Notes: generated by a model not told the origin, from the letters alone. A stretch of 37,059 nucleotides of DNA from Sinorhizobium psoraleae (GCF_013283645.1 NZ_JABEKV010000001.1:947418-984476); one strand, 5' to 3'; positions 27,142 through 35,908 are shown, numbered from the stretch's first letter. A program made the numbers and translations.

Positions 27142-27903
27142 ATGCTACTGCGAGGAAAGACCGCGGTCATTTCGGGCGCGGCAAGCAAGCGCGGCATCGG
27201 CCGTGCCACTGCCGAGCTATTTGCGGAGAATGGCGCCAGGGTGGCCATCCTGGACATCGAAGCCGAGGCCGCCAGTGAAGCGGCGTCGACCCTGGCACCG
27301 GTCGAACATGGCAAGCACATCGGCCTCGGCTGCGACGTCACCAACCGGGCGTCTTGCAATTCTGCAGCTCACGCGGCCATCGAGGCGTTTGGCGCTGTCG
27401 ACGTGCTCATCAACAACGCAGGCATCACGCAGCCAGTAAAGACGCTCGAGATTTCCGACGCTGATTGGCAGCGTGTCGTTGCGGTCAACATGACGGGCGT
27501 ACTGAACCTCAGCCAGTCCTTCATTCCGAATATGCGCGACAATGGCGGCGGATCAATTGCCTGCATGTCATCGGTCTCCGCCCAGCGGGGAGGCGGCATC
27601 TTCGGCGGTCCGCACTATTCGGCGGCCAAAGCTGGCGTTCTTGGCCTCGCAAAGGCGATGGCACGCGAATTCGGTCCTGCCGGCATTCGCGTCAATTCGG
27701 TAACCCCCGGTCTGATCCAGACCGACATCACCGGCGGCAAGCTGAGCGAGGAGATGCGGGCCGAGATCATCGGGGGCATCCCGTTGAACAGGCTCGGCGA
27801 GGCACGCGACGTCGCCAACATCTATCTGTTCCTCGCCTCGGACCTTTCAGCCTATGTGACCGGCGCCGTGATCGACGTCAACGGCGGGATGCTAATCCAC
27901 TGA
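27142..27903 (+). CDS. Short-chain dehydrogenase/reductase
   Basis: A 253-residue classical SDR. The cofactor loop is SGAASKRGIG at 11-20, the structural NNAG at 91-94, the catalytic Ser at 143/144, and Tyr159-x3-Lys163 (YSAAK). Asp38 after the second strand (ILDIE) favours NAD(H) over NADP(H). Such enzymes oxidise a secondary alcohol to a ketone. As the first gene of the operon before a split transketolase, it may oxidise a sugar alcohol or sugar acid to a keto sugar that transketolase can then cleave. The gene is intact and has a strong ribosome binding site. Confidence 0.92.
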   Translation: MLLRGKTAVISGAASKRGIGRATAELFAENGARVAILDIEAEAASEAASTLAPVEHGKHIGLGCDVTNRASCNSAAHAAIEAFGAVDVLINNAGITQPVKTLEISDADWQRVVAVNMTGVLNLSQSFIPNMRDNGGGSIACMSSVSAQRGGGIFGGPHYSAAKAGVLGLAKAMAREFGPAGIRVNSVTPGLIQTDITGGKLSEEMRAEIIGGIPLNRLGEARDVANIYLFLASDLSAYVTGAVIDVNGGMLIH

Positions 27904-27946
27904 GCTCGTAACAAAGCCTCCAGTACAAATCGGAAGGAAAGAACGA

Positions 27947-28786
27947 ATGACCGAGATTGGTCATAATGTGAGCTTGCGCGAGCGCGCGAGGCGCATCCGG
28001 CGCAACGCGCTCCGGATGGGCGAGGTCCAGGGCCAAGGATATATCGCGCAAGCGCTTGGTGTGGCCGACGTGCTCGCGGTGTCCTACTTCCACGCCACCA
28101 ACTATCGTCCGGAGGATCCGGAGTGGGAAGATCGCGATCGGTTCCTGCTCTCGATCGGCCACTACGCGATTGCTCTTTATGCCGCCCTGATCGAGGCGAA
28201 GATCATCCCCGAAGACGAGCTCGAGACCTATGGCACCGATGATAGCCGGCTGCCGATGTCAGGCATGGCGGCCTATACGCCCGGCATGGAGATCACCGGC
28301 GGGTCGCTCGGCCACGGGCTCGGCATCGCAGTCGGCATGTGCCTGGCGTTGAAGCGCAAGAGCTCGAAATCGTTTGTCTACAATCTCTTCTCGGACGGTG
28401 AGTTGGACGAGGGTTCGACCTGGGAAGCGGCGATGTCAGCCGGTTCCTACAAGCTCGACAACCTGATCGGCATCGTCGACGTCAACCAGATGCAGGCCGA
28501 CGGGCCGTCCCTCGGCGTGATGAACTTCGAGCCGCTCGTACCGAAGTTCGAAGCATTCGGCTGGTTCGTGCAGCGCGTCGACGGAAACGACATAGACGCG
28601 CTTGTCGGGGCCTTCGACGCCGCCCGCCACCACGACGGGGTACAGCCGCGGCTGATCATCTGCGACACGAAGATGGCGAAGGGCGTGCCGTTCCTGGAGG
28701 CGCGCGAGCGCAATCACTTCCTGCGGGTCGAGCCGCATGAATGGGCCGAAGCCCTTGATATCATCGATGCGGGAGCCGTGGCATGA
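27947..28786 (+). CDS. Transketolase, N-terminal (TPP-binding) subunit
   Basis: A 279-residue protein equal to the first domain of transketolase. The thiamine diphosphate motif runs from SDGELDEG (149-156) to Asn180 (IGIVDVNQMQ); the first residue is Ser rather than the usual Gly of GDG. GSLGHGLGIAVGMCLA at 119-134 matches the family's cofactor region. Split transketolases of this kind occur in catabolic operons for unusual sugars and sulfo-sugars. It overlaps the next subunit by ATGA, as expected for a 1:1 complex. Confidence 0.92.
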   Translation: MTEIGHNVSLRERARRIRRNALRMGEVQGQGYIAQALGVADVLAVSYFHATNYRPEDPEWEDRDRFLLSIGHYAIALYAALIEAKIIPEDELETYGTDDSRLPMSGMAAYTPGMEITGGSLGHGLGIAVGMCLALKRKSSKSFVYNLFSDGELDEGSTWEAAMSAGSYKLDNLIGIVDVNQMQADGPSLGVMNFEPLVPKFEAFGWFVQRVDGNDIDALVGAFDAARHHDGVQPRLIICDTKMAKGVPFLEARERNHFLRVEPHEWAEALDIIDAGAVA

Positions 28787-29820
28787 GGCGTTCCAAATAC
28801 ATTCGGCAGCCGCACTTGCTGAATAACGGCGACGGGCCGCGGCTCACAACTTCCGCTATGATCGCGTCCATTGCCGGGCCGGACCAGCCGACGAAGCCGG
28901 CGCCTTTCGGCCACACGCTCGCCGCGATTGCTGACAGAGAGCCTCGCATCCTCGGTCTTTCCGCCGACCTGGCGAAATACACCGACCTGCACATCTTCCG
29001 CGCCGCCCATCCCGACCGGTTCTACCAGATGGGAATGGCCGAGCAGCTTCTGATGATGGCCGCGGCCGGCATGGCGCGGGAAGGCTTCCAGCCGTGGGTC
29101 ACCACCTATGCGGTCTTCGCCTCTCGCCGCGCCTACGATTTTATCTGCCTCGCGATCGCCGAGGAGATGCTGGACGTCAAGATCGTCTGCGCGCTTCCCG
29201 GCCTCACCACCGGTTACGGGCCGAGCCATCAGGCGACCGAGGATGTAGCGATGTTCCGCGGCATGCCGAACCTGACGATCATCGATCCTTGCGACGCGCA
29301 CGAGATCGAGCAGGCGGTGCCGGCGATCGCTGCCCACAAGGGGCCGGTCTACATGCGGCTGTTGCGCGGCAACGTGCCGCTCGTGCTCGACGAATACGGC
29401 TACCAGTTCGAGCTCGGCAAGGCGCAGCTGATCCGGGATGGACGGGACACGCTGATCATCTCGTCCGGCCTTATGACGATGCGGGCTCTCGAAGCGGCAA
29501 AGGAGCTCCAGAGGGACGGCGTGGACGCGGCCGTGCTGCACGTTCCCACTGTCAAGCCGCTCGACGAGGCGACGATCCTTGCGGAGTGCGGGAAGGGCGG
29601 CCGCCTGGTCGTGGTGGCCGAAAATCACACGATCATCGGCGGGCTCGGCGAGGCCGTCGCCGCCACGCTCATGCGCTCGGACGTCCGCCCCGCGGCGTTC
29701 CGACAAATTGCCCTGCCGGATCGTTTTCTCGAGGCAGGCGCCCTGCCGACGCTGCACGACCAGTACGGACTTTCCACGGGCAGGGTGGTGTCGGCGATCA
29801 AAGGCTGGCTGAACGAATAA
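28783..29820 (+). CDS. Transketolase, C-terminal (pyrimidine-binding) subunit
   Basis: A 345-residue protein with the Transket_pyr domain at about 40-210, including the catalytic Glu region (QMGMAEQLLMMAAAGMA), and a C-terminal domain at about 225-340. GLTTGYGPSHQATEDVAMFR and PCDAHEIEQAV are typical. The partner supplies the diphosphate-binding half. Together they should transfer a two-carbon ketol unit; no complete single-chain transketolase is present in the window. The first 20 residues or so are extra relative to many homologues. Confidence 0.92.
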   Translation: MRRSKYIRQPHLLNNGDGPRLTTSAMIASIAGPDQPTKPAPFGHTLAAIADREPRILGLSADLAKYTDLHIFRAAHPDRFYQMGMAEQLLMMAAAGMAREGFQPWVTTYAVFASRRAYDFICLAIAEEMLDVKIVCALPGLTTGYGPSHQATEDVAMFRGMPNLTIIDPCDAHEIEQAVPAIAAHKGPVYMRLLRGNVPLVLDEYGYQFELGKAQLIRDGRDTLIISSGLMTMRALEAAKELQRDGVDAAVLHVPTVKPLDEATILAECGKGGRLVVVAENHTIIGGLGEAVAATLMRSDVRPAAFRQIALPDRFLEAGALPTLHDQYGLSTGRVVSAIKGWLNE

Positions 29821-29882
29821 GGGGGAGATCCGGCTTGGAGGAGCTGGATCGCCTTCGATCTAAGCACATGATGGAGGAGACA

Positions 29883-30887
29883 ATGAGCTTGCAGATTCAG
29901 AGACGTACCTTTCTCGCATCGGCCGTGGCAGTTCTCACCGCGCCCGCGCTTGTCAGCACGATCCGGCCCGCCAGGGCCGAAACGACATTGACGCTGGGTC
30001 ATGGCGCTGCGCCCGGCAATCCGCGCACCGTCGCAGCCGCGAAGTTTGCAGAACTCGTAGCCGAGAAGACCTCGGGCCGCGTGACGATCAACGTTGCGGG
30101 GGCGGAGACGCTTGGTAGCGATGCGGCCATGTTGACGAGCTTGCGAACCGGTGCCCTGGACTTCACGGCAAACAGCCAAGGTGCCACCTCGGCTCTGGTT
30201 CCGGAACTGGCGGCGCTCGGCTTGCCCTTCCTGTTCGAGAGCACCGAGAAGGCGATGAAGCTTCTCAACGGTGCCGTCGGAGAGGAGCTGAACAAGCGCT
30301 TCGAAGCGGTCGGCGTCGTTCCGCTCGACTGGTGGGACAACGGCATTCGCCATCTCACCAATTCGAAGCGCAAGGTGGTCGCACCCGGCGATGTCGCCGG
30401 TATGAAGATTCGCACGCCCGCAGATCCGATGACCATCGATATTTTCGAGACGCTGGGCGCGACGACGGAGCAGATCGCATTTGGCGAGCTATACATCGCG
30501 CTCCAGCAGGGCGTCGTCGACGGGCAGGAGAATCCCCTTGCCAATATCGAGAGCTCGAAGCTCTACGAGGTCAATCGCCACATCAGCCTGACCGCGCACA
30601 AGTGGGAGTCGACACCATTCCTGATGTCGAAGATCGCGGAGGCGCGGCTTGGAAGCGACCGCGAGGCGGTGAAAGCTGCGGCCAAGGAGGCTGGCAACCT
30701 GCAGCGAAAGCTCTCCACCGAGAAGGCGTCGGAGGTCCTGGCCGCCTTCAAGAGCAACGCGAATGTCGAAGTCGTCGAGGTCGATCGCGAGGCATTCGTG
30801 AAGGCGACGGCTCCTGTTGCCGAAATCTGGAAGAAGAAGCCTTTTGGCGATTTCGTCAGCCAGATCGAAACGGAGGCGAGGGCGTAA
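29883..30887 (+). CDS. TRAP transporter substrate-binding protein (DctP family)
   Basis: A 334-residue periplasmic solute receptor. The N-terminus carries a twin-arginine-like signal (QRRTFLASAVAVLTAPALVS), so it may be exported folded by Tat. The mature part has the DctP fold, with the conserved Arg-containing segment MKIRTPADPM that usually binds a carboxylate, followed by ALQQGVVDGQENP. I chose the ATG at 29883, after an AUGGAGGAGAC ribosome binding site, over the much longer open frame that begins inside the transketolase gene. It feeds the DctQ/DctM permease encoded next. The retained Arg suggests an organic acid or sugar-acid substrate. Confidence 0.92.
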   Translation: MSLQIQRRTFLASAVAVLTAPALVSTIRPARAETTLTLGHGAAPGNPRTVAAAKFAELVAEKTSGRVTINVAGAETLGSDAAMLTSLRTGALDFTANSQGATSALVPELAALGLPFLFESTEKAMKLLNGAVGEELNKRFEAVGVVPLDWWDNGIRHLTNSKRKVVAPGDVAGMKIRTPADPMTIDIFETLGATTEQIAFGELYIALQQGVVDGQENPLANIESSKLYEVNRHISLTAHKWESTPFLMSKIAEARLGSDREAVKAAAKEAGNLQRKLSTEKASEVLAAFKSNANVEVVEVDREAFVKATAPVAEIWKKKPFGDFVSQIETEARA

Positions 30888-30914
30888 CTGTCCTCCCCAA
30901 GCCGGAGCCCCGTC

Positions 30915-31445
30915 ATGCTTACGCTGTTGCAGCTCGTCGACGCCATCGAGAAGATCATCGTGCGGCTCGCCCGCTTCGTCGTGATAGCGAGCGGGATCGC
31001 ACTCACCCTCGTTACCACCAGCAATGTGCTCGCCCGCTATACGTTGAGCGGCGGTGGCTTCTCCTTCGCACAGGAGCTGCCGATGCTGATCTTCCCCTGG
31101 TTCATTCTGGCCGGCATCGTTCTCGCCGCACATATGGGCGGACACATGGCCGTCGAATGGCTCTACGAAAGGCTCGGCGAACGGCTCCGTTATGCCGCTT
31201 TCGTGCTCGCCAGTGCCATGAGCGCCTTCGCCTTCCTGGTGCTCAGCTACCAGGCAATCGTCGTCGCCGAGATCGCGGGCGTGGAACACAGTCCCGTGCT
31301 GCAACTGCCGAACAGCGTTGGGTACTACTCGCTCGCGATCGGCGCCTTCCTTGTGGCCATCGTCACGATCTCCGTCGCGGTGAGGGTACTTCGTTTCGGC
31401 TGGGGCCAGCGGACCCAGGCCGGGGCAGAGGAGATGCCGCTATGA
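30915..31445 (+). CDS. TRAP transporter small membrane subunit (DctQ family)
   Basis: A 176-residue protein with four predicted membrane helices. The family motif around EELPMLIFPWFILAGIVLA (here starting QELPML) and the AAHMGGHMAVEWLYERL loop are present. It pairs with DctM and the binding protein in sodium-driven uptake. The start lies 27 bases after the dctP stop, and the end overlaps dctM by ATGA. Confidence 0.92.
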   Translation: MLTLLQLVDAIEKIIVRLARFVVIASGIALTLVTTSNVLARYTLSGGGFSFAQELPMLIFPWFILAGIVLAAHMGGHMAVEWLYERLGERLRYAAFVLASAMSAFAFLVLSYQAIVVAEIAGVEHSPVLQLPNSVGYYSLAIGAFLVAIVTISVAVRVLRFGWGQRTQAGAEEMPL

Positions 31446-32701
31446 CGTTGGTGATGATCATCTCGTTCTCTATTCTCATGGTCCTGGCCGTGCCAGTGGG
31501 CTACGCCCTCATCATTGCCGCGGGCTTTGGTGTGCTTTTCAACGGCTACGTACCGCTCTCCGTCGTCGCGCAGCAGGTTTACGACCAGACCCAGTCGTTC
31601 CCCATGCTGGCCCTGCCATTTTTTATGCTGGCCGGGACGCTGATGCTCGGAGGCGAACTCGGCCGGCAGCTCCTGGCGCTTGCATCGAAGGCGATGCAAC
31701 GCTGGCGCGGAGGCCCGTTGTCGACGACGGTCGTCTCCTCCGTCGTCTTTGGCGGCGTATCGGGCTCGGCTGTAGCAAATGCCAGCGCGCTCGGATCGGT
31801 GCTCATTCCCTGGCAGAAGAAGCAGGGCTATCCACCGGCGCTCTGTGCCGCCAACAATGCGACCTCGGCGGTCATCGACGTGCTCATCCCGCCGTCGATC
31901 CCGATGATCCTCTATTCACTCATCAGCGGTGTCAGCGTCGGCAACCTGTTTCTCGCGGGCGTCCTGCCCGGCCTCATCATGGCGGCGAGCTTCGTCTTCG
32001 TCTGCTGGTTCGTGTCGGTTCGGCGTGGGTACCACGCGCAAGCCGCGAAAGTGAAGAAGAGTGAGCTGGCGATGCTCGCGCTCAAGAGCTTTCCCGCAAT
32101 TCTGCTGCCTGTTCTGATCGTTCTATTCCTGCGCTTCGGCTTCGCGACCCCGACCGAGGTGGCCGTGCTGTCGGTCATATATTCCCTGTTGCTGAGCCTC
32201 TTGTTTTACCGCGACCTGACCTGGACTCGCTTCTGCGAGAATGTGGTCGAGGCCGGCGTTGCGACCGGCGTCGTCATGCTTGTCATCATGGGAAGCGCCG
32301 CTGTCGGCTGGGTCCTGACCTTCGACCAGGCGCCGCAACAGATGGCGGCATGGGTAGCGAACAACATTTCGAGCCCCATCCTCATCATCCTGCTGATGAA
32401 TGTCTTGATGCTGATTGTCGGTATGCCGCTCGACATGCCGCCGGCAGTCCTGCTGCTCGGCCCGATCTTCGTGCCTCTGGCGGACGCCATCGGTCTCGAT
32501 CGTGTGCAACTCGGCCTGATGATGGTGATCAATCTCGGCATCGGCCTCTACACACCACCGATTGGCACAACCCTCTTCATCTCATCTTCGATCGCCAAGG
32601 CCCCACTCGGAGCGACGACGCGGGAACTATGGCCATTCTTCGGCATGGCGATGCTCCTTCTGCTTGCCGTCAGCTTCATCCCCGGTCTGACGATCTACTG
32701 A
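31442..32701 (+). CDS. TRAP transporter large permease (DctM family)
   Basis: A 419-residue polytopic membrane protein with about 12 helices. Family hallmarks are PMLALPFFMLAGTLM, FGGVSGSAVANASALGSVLIP, the NATSAVIDVLIPPSIPMILY segment and GLYTPPIGTTLF near the C-terminus. It forms the translocation channel for the substrate delivered by the binding protein. The ATG at 31442 overlaps dctQ; a longer frame opening at 30332 is an artefact. The operon seems to end here, 15 bases before an ABC ATPase remnant. Confidence 0.93.
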   Translation: MTLVMIISFSILMVLAVPVGYALIIAAGFGVLFNGYVPLSVVAQQVYDQTQSFPMLALPFFMLAGTLMLGGELGRQLLALASKAMQRWRGGPLSTTVVSSVVFGGVSGSAVANASALGSVLIPWQKKQGYPPALCAANNATSAVIDVLIPPSIPMILYSLISGVSVGNLFLAGVLPGLIMAASFVFVCWFVSVRRGYHAQAAKVKKSELAMLALKSFPAILLPVLIVLFLRFGFATPTEVAVLSVIYSLLLSLLFYRDLTWTRFCENVVEAGVATGVVMLVIMGSAAVGWVLTFDQAPQQMAAWVANNISSPILIILLMNVLMLIVGMPLDMPPAVLLLGPIFVPLADAIGLDRVQLGLMMVINLGIGLYTPPIGTTLFISSSIAKAPLGATTRELWPFFGMAMLLLLAVSFIPGLTIY

Positions 32702-32716
32702 CGGGAGAAGCGTGAG

Positions 32717-32960
32717 ATGGACGGACTAGAATTCGTCGTGTCGGTCATAGGGCTGACCACGTCCTACGGTTCTCAAGGGTGGCGACTTTTCGGTTGCTCG
32801 CAATGAAGTCCATGCGCGCCTCGGAAGAAACGGCGCGGGCAAATCCACTTTGATCCGCGTCATCTCGGGTTCGCGCCTCCAAGGGTGACGGCGAAATCGT
32901 CTTGCGGGATCCTGCGGGTGCCGTTCGCAGCGAAGCGGAGGGGCGGTATCTGGCGCCGAA
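32717..32960 (+). pseudogene. Sugar ABC transporter ATPase, N-terminal fragment
   Basis: From an ATG at 32717 the first frame reads [11 protein letters not shown] shifted frame then carries [22 protein letters not shown] with an intact Walker A (GRNGAGKST) and LIRVISGS, then a stop. Another shift gives GDGEIVL. This is the start of an RbsA/MglA-type ATPase with at least two frameshifts, and the rest is gone. Its place right behind dctM suggests the chromosomal or plasmid order once continued with an ABC sugar system. Confidence 0.68.
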
Positions 32961-33087
32961 AACATTGCACTGCTGCATTTTCGAACGGGTTTGGGTTTTT
33001 TCGGTCGATTCCCTCGTCTTGGAAGGATGCCAGATCATCTGCTCCGATAGGTCGATGGCGGACATTTCCCTGCGGCAGTAAATAGAC

Positions 33088-33361
33088 CGTGTTTGGGATT
33101 CATCGATCTCATCAGGAATGCATAGACGTCCTGCTTGTAGCGATTCCTCCATCCTACTGACGGCTGCCAACACTTGTTCAAGACCTGGCAGTGTGGCGTC
33201 AATATCGATCAGAGGCTTTGCTGAGAGGCCGGCAACCGCCGTGCTGCCGAAGTGATCGATGGCAATAACCTCAGGTCCTATCAATGCCTGAAGGCTTGCC
33301 GCGATATCGCGAAAGTGACTGGCTGTTTGTCATATGTAACGACTTCCAATGAAACCTCCAT
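33088..33361 (-). pseudogene. GrpB/UPF0157 nucleotidyltransferase-like fragment
   Basis: The minus strand from an ATG at 33361 reads VSLEVVTYDKQPVTF. After a frameshift it reads DIAASLQALIGPEV and IDHFGSTAVAGLSAKPLIDI with the G-S-T motif of the GrpB family, then VLAAVSRMEESL before homology stops. GrpB proteins belong to the nucleotidyltransferase superfamily. The C-terminal half is missing. Confidence 0.68.
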
Positions 33362-33452
33362 TGCTGTGGGTGTTCGAATACTTCTAGTCATTTCAGGGAC
33401 ATGAAAACGACAACAGCGTGCTATTAGCTCCACCGCTGAGTAGAGAGGCCAC

Positions 33453-33617
33453 ATGAGCGACGACAACATCATTAAGTTTGAACGACGGAAACCAAAGCAG
33501 GGGCTGATGACGGTCAGCCCAATGCGGCGGAAGGCGCTTACCTGGGTTGCCGTAATAGCAGGGCTGGTCCTGGTGTGGGCGTACTACCAATTCATCGCGC
33601 CCCCGAGCCTGCCATGA
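33453..33617 (+). CDS. Small single-pass membrane protein, unknown function
   Basis: A 54-residue protein. The cytoplasmic N-terminus is basic (DDNIIKFERRKPKQG ... PMRRKAL), followed by one clear membrane helix (WVAVIAGLVLVWAYYQF) and a short Pro-rich end. AGAGAGG upstream is a usable ribosome binding site. The charge pattern suggests an N-in topology. The composition and sharp helix argue for a real gene, and I believe similar short proteins are common in Rhizobiales, though no search was made. It is the only intact gene among the remnants between the TRAP operon and the second acyltransferase. Confidence 0.6.
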   Translation: MSDDNIIKFERRKPKQGLMTVSPMRRKALTWVAVIAGLVLVWAYYQFIAPPSLP

Positions 33618-33871
33618 GAGGCACTCGCCCGCCATCTTTATCGAGGCCTGCAAACATCTGCATGTAGGACAGGGTCTTAGCGTTTTTGTGATCAGTTACA
33701 CCGAGTAGCCGGTGGGGCTCAATCGCTCCGTGACGTTACGGACGGTCCAGGTTGCGGCCGCCGCAGGCGCCCACTCCGCCATCGCCGCGTTGCCTTGCAG
33801 TCTGCCCGAAACTGCCAAGGCGGTCTGCCGTGCGACGGCATGAGCGGAGATAGCGGGGCAGCGCAGGCTTC

Positions 33872-34096
33872 CTATCCATACCTGTCCGCAAATGCGAACA
33901 GACGTCGAAGCTGCTCATCAGCCGTGTAATCGGGATTACCGAGATCAAGCCAGGCAAGGACGGAGTAGCCCAAATCCCACAGGCCCATCCCGGATCTGAT
34001 GGTGTCGAAATCGATGATGCCTCTCGGCAGACCGTCTCTGAATACAGCGTTCGGCGGCCCCCAATCATTGTGCCAGATAACCTTGGCATTTAGCGA
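33872..34096 (-). pseudogene. APH-family phosphotransferase, C-terminal fragment
   Basis: The minus strand reads KVIWHNDWGPPNAVF and GIIDFDTIRSGMGLWDLGYS, then RRLFAFADRYG and a stop. H-N-D with the following N and the IIDFD motif are the catalytic loop and metal-binding Asp of aminoglycoside/choline-type phosphotransferases. The N-terminal lobe is missing, as is the normal end. Only about 74 codons remain, so no activity is expected and no resistance can be inferred. Confidence 0.65.
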
Positions 34097-34111
34097 TGGA
34101 CAAGTTCAAAT

Positions 34112-34273
34112 CGGGCGTCGCGAGGCGACTCGACAACGCTGGTCGCCAACAACGACAAGGCCCGCCAGGTGCTTGGCTGGGAACTGCAATATAATTTGGG
34201 GGCGATCACCGAGTTGCTGGCATTCGCGCCGAAACGGCTAAACCAATCGGCAGACTTGCCGGGCGCTATTTGA
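34112..34273 (+). pseudogene. UDP-glucose 4-epimerase (GalE)-like C-terminal fragment
   Basis: The plus strand reads SRGDSTTLVANNDKARQVLG and then WELQYNLGAITELLAFA before a stop at 34271-34273. This resembles the end of GalE-type epimerases, where RRxGDP..LVA.. is followed by ARxxLGW. Only about 53 codons remain. It runs a few bases into the end of the second acyltransferase gene on the other strand, and may be a relic of a glycan gene cluster there. Confidence 0.52.
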
Positions 34274-35273
34274 TGGCAGACCGGGTGAGGTCGACGGCTG
34301 GCGGCGGCGTCCGGCGACGCTGCAGCAGCGGGCGCTCGAGAAGCGCATATGCTGCGACACCAACAAGCGTTCCCGAGACGATCGCGAGGACCATCGACAT
34401 CGCCCGATGGATGCCAAGCATGCTCCCCGCATTGGCGACGACCGAGATCGCGAAGGTATGCCACAGATAGATCGAATAGGACGCATTGCCGAGCAGGATA
34501 GGCACCTTCAGCACCGGCACCCGTCCACTGGCCTCGAGCGACAGCGCTCCGAGAACCAGCAGGACCGCGAGCGGCCCAGTCGTCCATTCATCGAACGGGA
34601 AACGGGCGGATCCGATCGCGGCGAAGCCGCCGAGCGAACCGATGATCAACAATGAACCGACCGCAGCTCCAGGAACCTTCCCTTTGAGCCAGAACTCACC
34701 GAGCATCATCCCGGCGACGAATTCGAGCATGATCGGACGCGTATAGGTCAATACTAGGACATTTTCGCTGGGCGCGACCAGCCCGATCGCCACCAGCACC
34801 ACGAAGGGGCCGGCGATGGCCGGGAGGCGCCATTGGCGCGCCAGCGGCAGAGAAGCCGCGAACACCGCGTAGAAGAGCATCTCGAAATTCAGCGTCCAGC
34901 CCTGCACGAGCACCGGCCAGATCTCGCCGCTGCTCGGGGAACGAGCCGGAATGAAGAACAGGGAGGCCAGCACGTGATCAGCGGTCAGCACCAAATGGGG
35001 AAACAGGCCGACCAGCGCGCCGGCGACCATGACGGCCGTCGCGAGCCAGTAGACCGGCACGATTCGGCGAATGCGATCCTTCATGAATTTCGCGGGGGTC
35101 AACGATCGCCGGTCGCTGATCACCCACATGATGAAGCCGCTGATGACAAAGAAAACATCGACACCGGCCGCGCCGATTGCAAAATGATGGCCGGTCTTCT
35201 CGGCGGCATGAAAGATCACGACCGCGAGCGCCGCCGCCGCCCGAAGATACTGAATCGTCCGGATCGTTCCCAT
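34266..35273 (-). CDS. Membrane acyltransferase, acyltransferase-3 (OafA/ExoZ-like) family, second copy
   Basis: A 335-residue polytopic membrane protein, starting at the ATG at 35273 with a GAGGGGAC ribosome binding site; a longer frame reaching 35351 adds an unrelated leader. The conserved His is at residue 22 of this start, with GVDVFFVISGFIMWV and QGWTLNFEMLFYAVFA as in the family, and about ten hydrophobic helices. It is a paralogue of the acyltransferase at 553-1701, with the same motifs in the same order and shared wording at many helices, but it ends more typically (YALLERPLLQRR). It probably acetylates a surface glycan. No other intact glycan gene lies next to it. Confidence 0.88.
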   Translation of the reverse strand: MGTIRTIQYLRAAAALAVVIFHAAEKTGHHFAIGAAGVDVFFVISGFIMWVISDRRSLTPAKFMKDRIRRIVPVYWLATAVMVAGALVGLFPHLVLTADHVLASLFFIPARSPSSGEIWPVLVQGWTLNFEMLFYAVFAASLPLARQWRLPAIAGPFVVLVAIGLVAPSENVLVLTYTRPIMLEFVAGMMLGEFWLKGKVPGAAVGSLLIIGSLGGFAAIGSARFPFDEWTTGPLAVLLVLGALSLEASGRVPVLKVPILLGNASYSIYLWHTFAISVVANAGSMLGIHRAMSMVLAIVSGTLVGVAAYALLERPLLQRRRTPPPAVDLTRSAIK

Positions 35274-35464
35274 TGTCCCCTCTGACTGTGATGTTACCGG
35301 AAAACCTTCAATCCACCAGCATTGATCCAGCCACTCGGCAACTTCATCCAAACCTTCATCGGCATTTAGCAGTCCTCGTTCCGGGTGGTGGTCGAAACGA
35401 TCCGACAGTTCGTTTCATTTGAGAATAGACCTACGAGGATTCGTGTTGAGTTGCAAATACATAA

Positions 35465-35790
35465 CTAACGATGTGGATCATGTAAGGGAAAACCTCCACC
35501 ACGTTCCGGAGAAACGCTGCGCCTTCCATCTTTCCAGCGCAGTCGTGGAACTCGACATGGGTGAACTTCGAAATCCGGTCGATGGCGAGGAACATAACCA
35601 GCTTTCCATCGGCCGGCGCAATTCGCAACTGTGGACGTGACCGATCTCGTAGCTTTTGACCTCTTACGCCGCTCCTTCGTTTCCTCGACCGGCAGTCGGG
35701 ATATGCCATGGCGTTGCAGGCAGCGGTGCAGCGCGCTGCGACTGAGGTTGGGGATCACCGAAGCGGACGGCAACGGAACTGGTGCTTTCT
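35465..35790 (-). pseudogene. IS481-like transposase, internal fragment
   Basis: The minus strand reads LSRSALHRCLQRHGISRLP. After a frameshift it reads DGKLVMFLAIDRISKFTHV and AGKMEGAAFLRNVVE, ending at PYMIHIV where the family's TDNG catalytic block should follow. The pieces match IS481 transposases (HTH then rve domain). Both ends are missing. Confidence 0.7.
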
Positions 35791-35908
35791 TGCGACGCTT
35801 GGAGCTCGGCGTCGAAGGCGCTGCGTCGTGCGGGCGCTACCGTGAAGAATACTGTAAGCGCCGTCTCCGCCCCATTGGATAGGCTGTATTTTGAGGCTGG
35901 CCGGGCGT

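Noticed and set aside
29094..29882. A very long plus-strand frame running from inside the second transketolase gene into the TRAP binding protein
   Set aside because: Its first 260 codons are a shadow of the transketolase gene, Arg/Gly-rich and without domains. The real gene starts at 29883 after a strong ribosome binding site and with a signal peptide.
30332..31441. A long plus-strand frame joined in front of dctM
   Set aside because: It is the wrong frame of dctP and dctQ; DctM homology begins at the ATG at 31442, which overlaps dctQ by ATGA.
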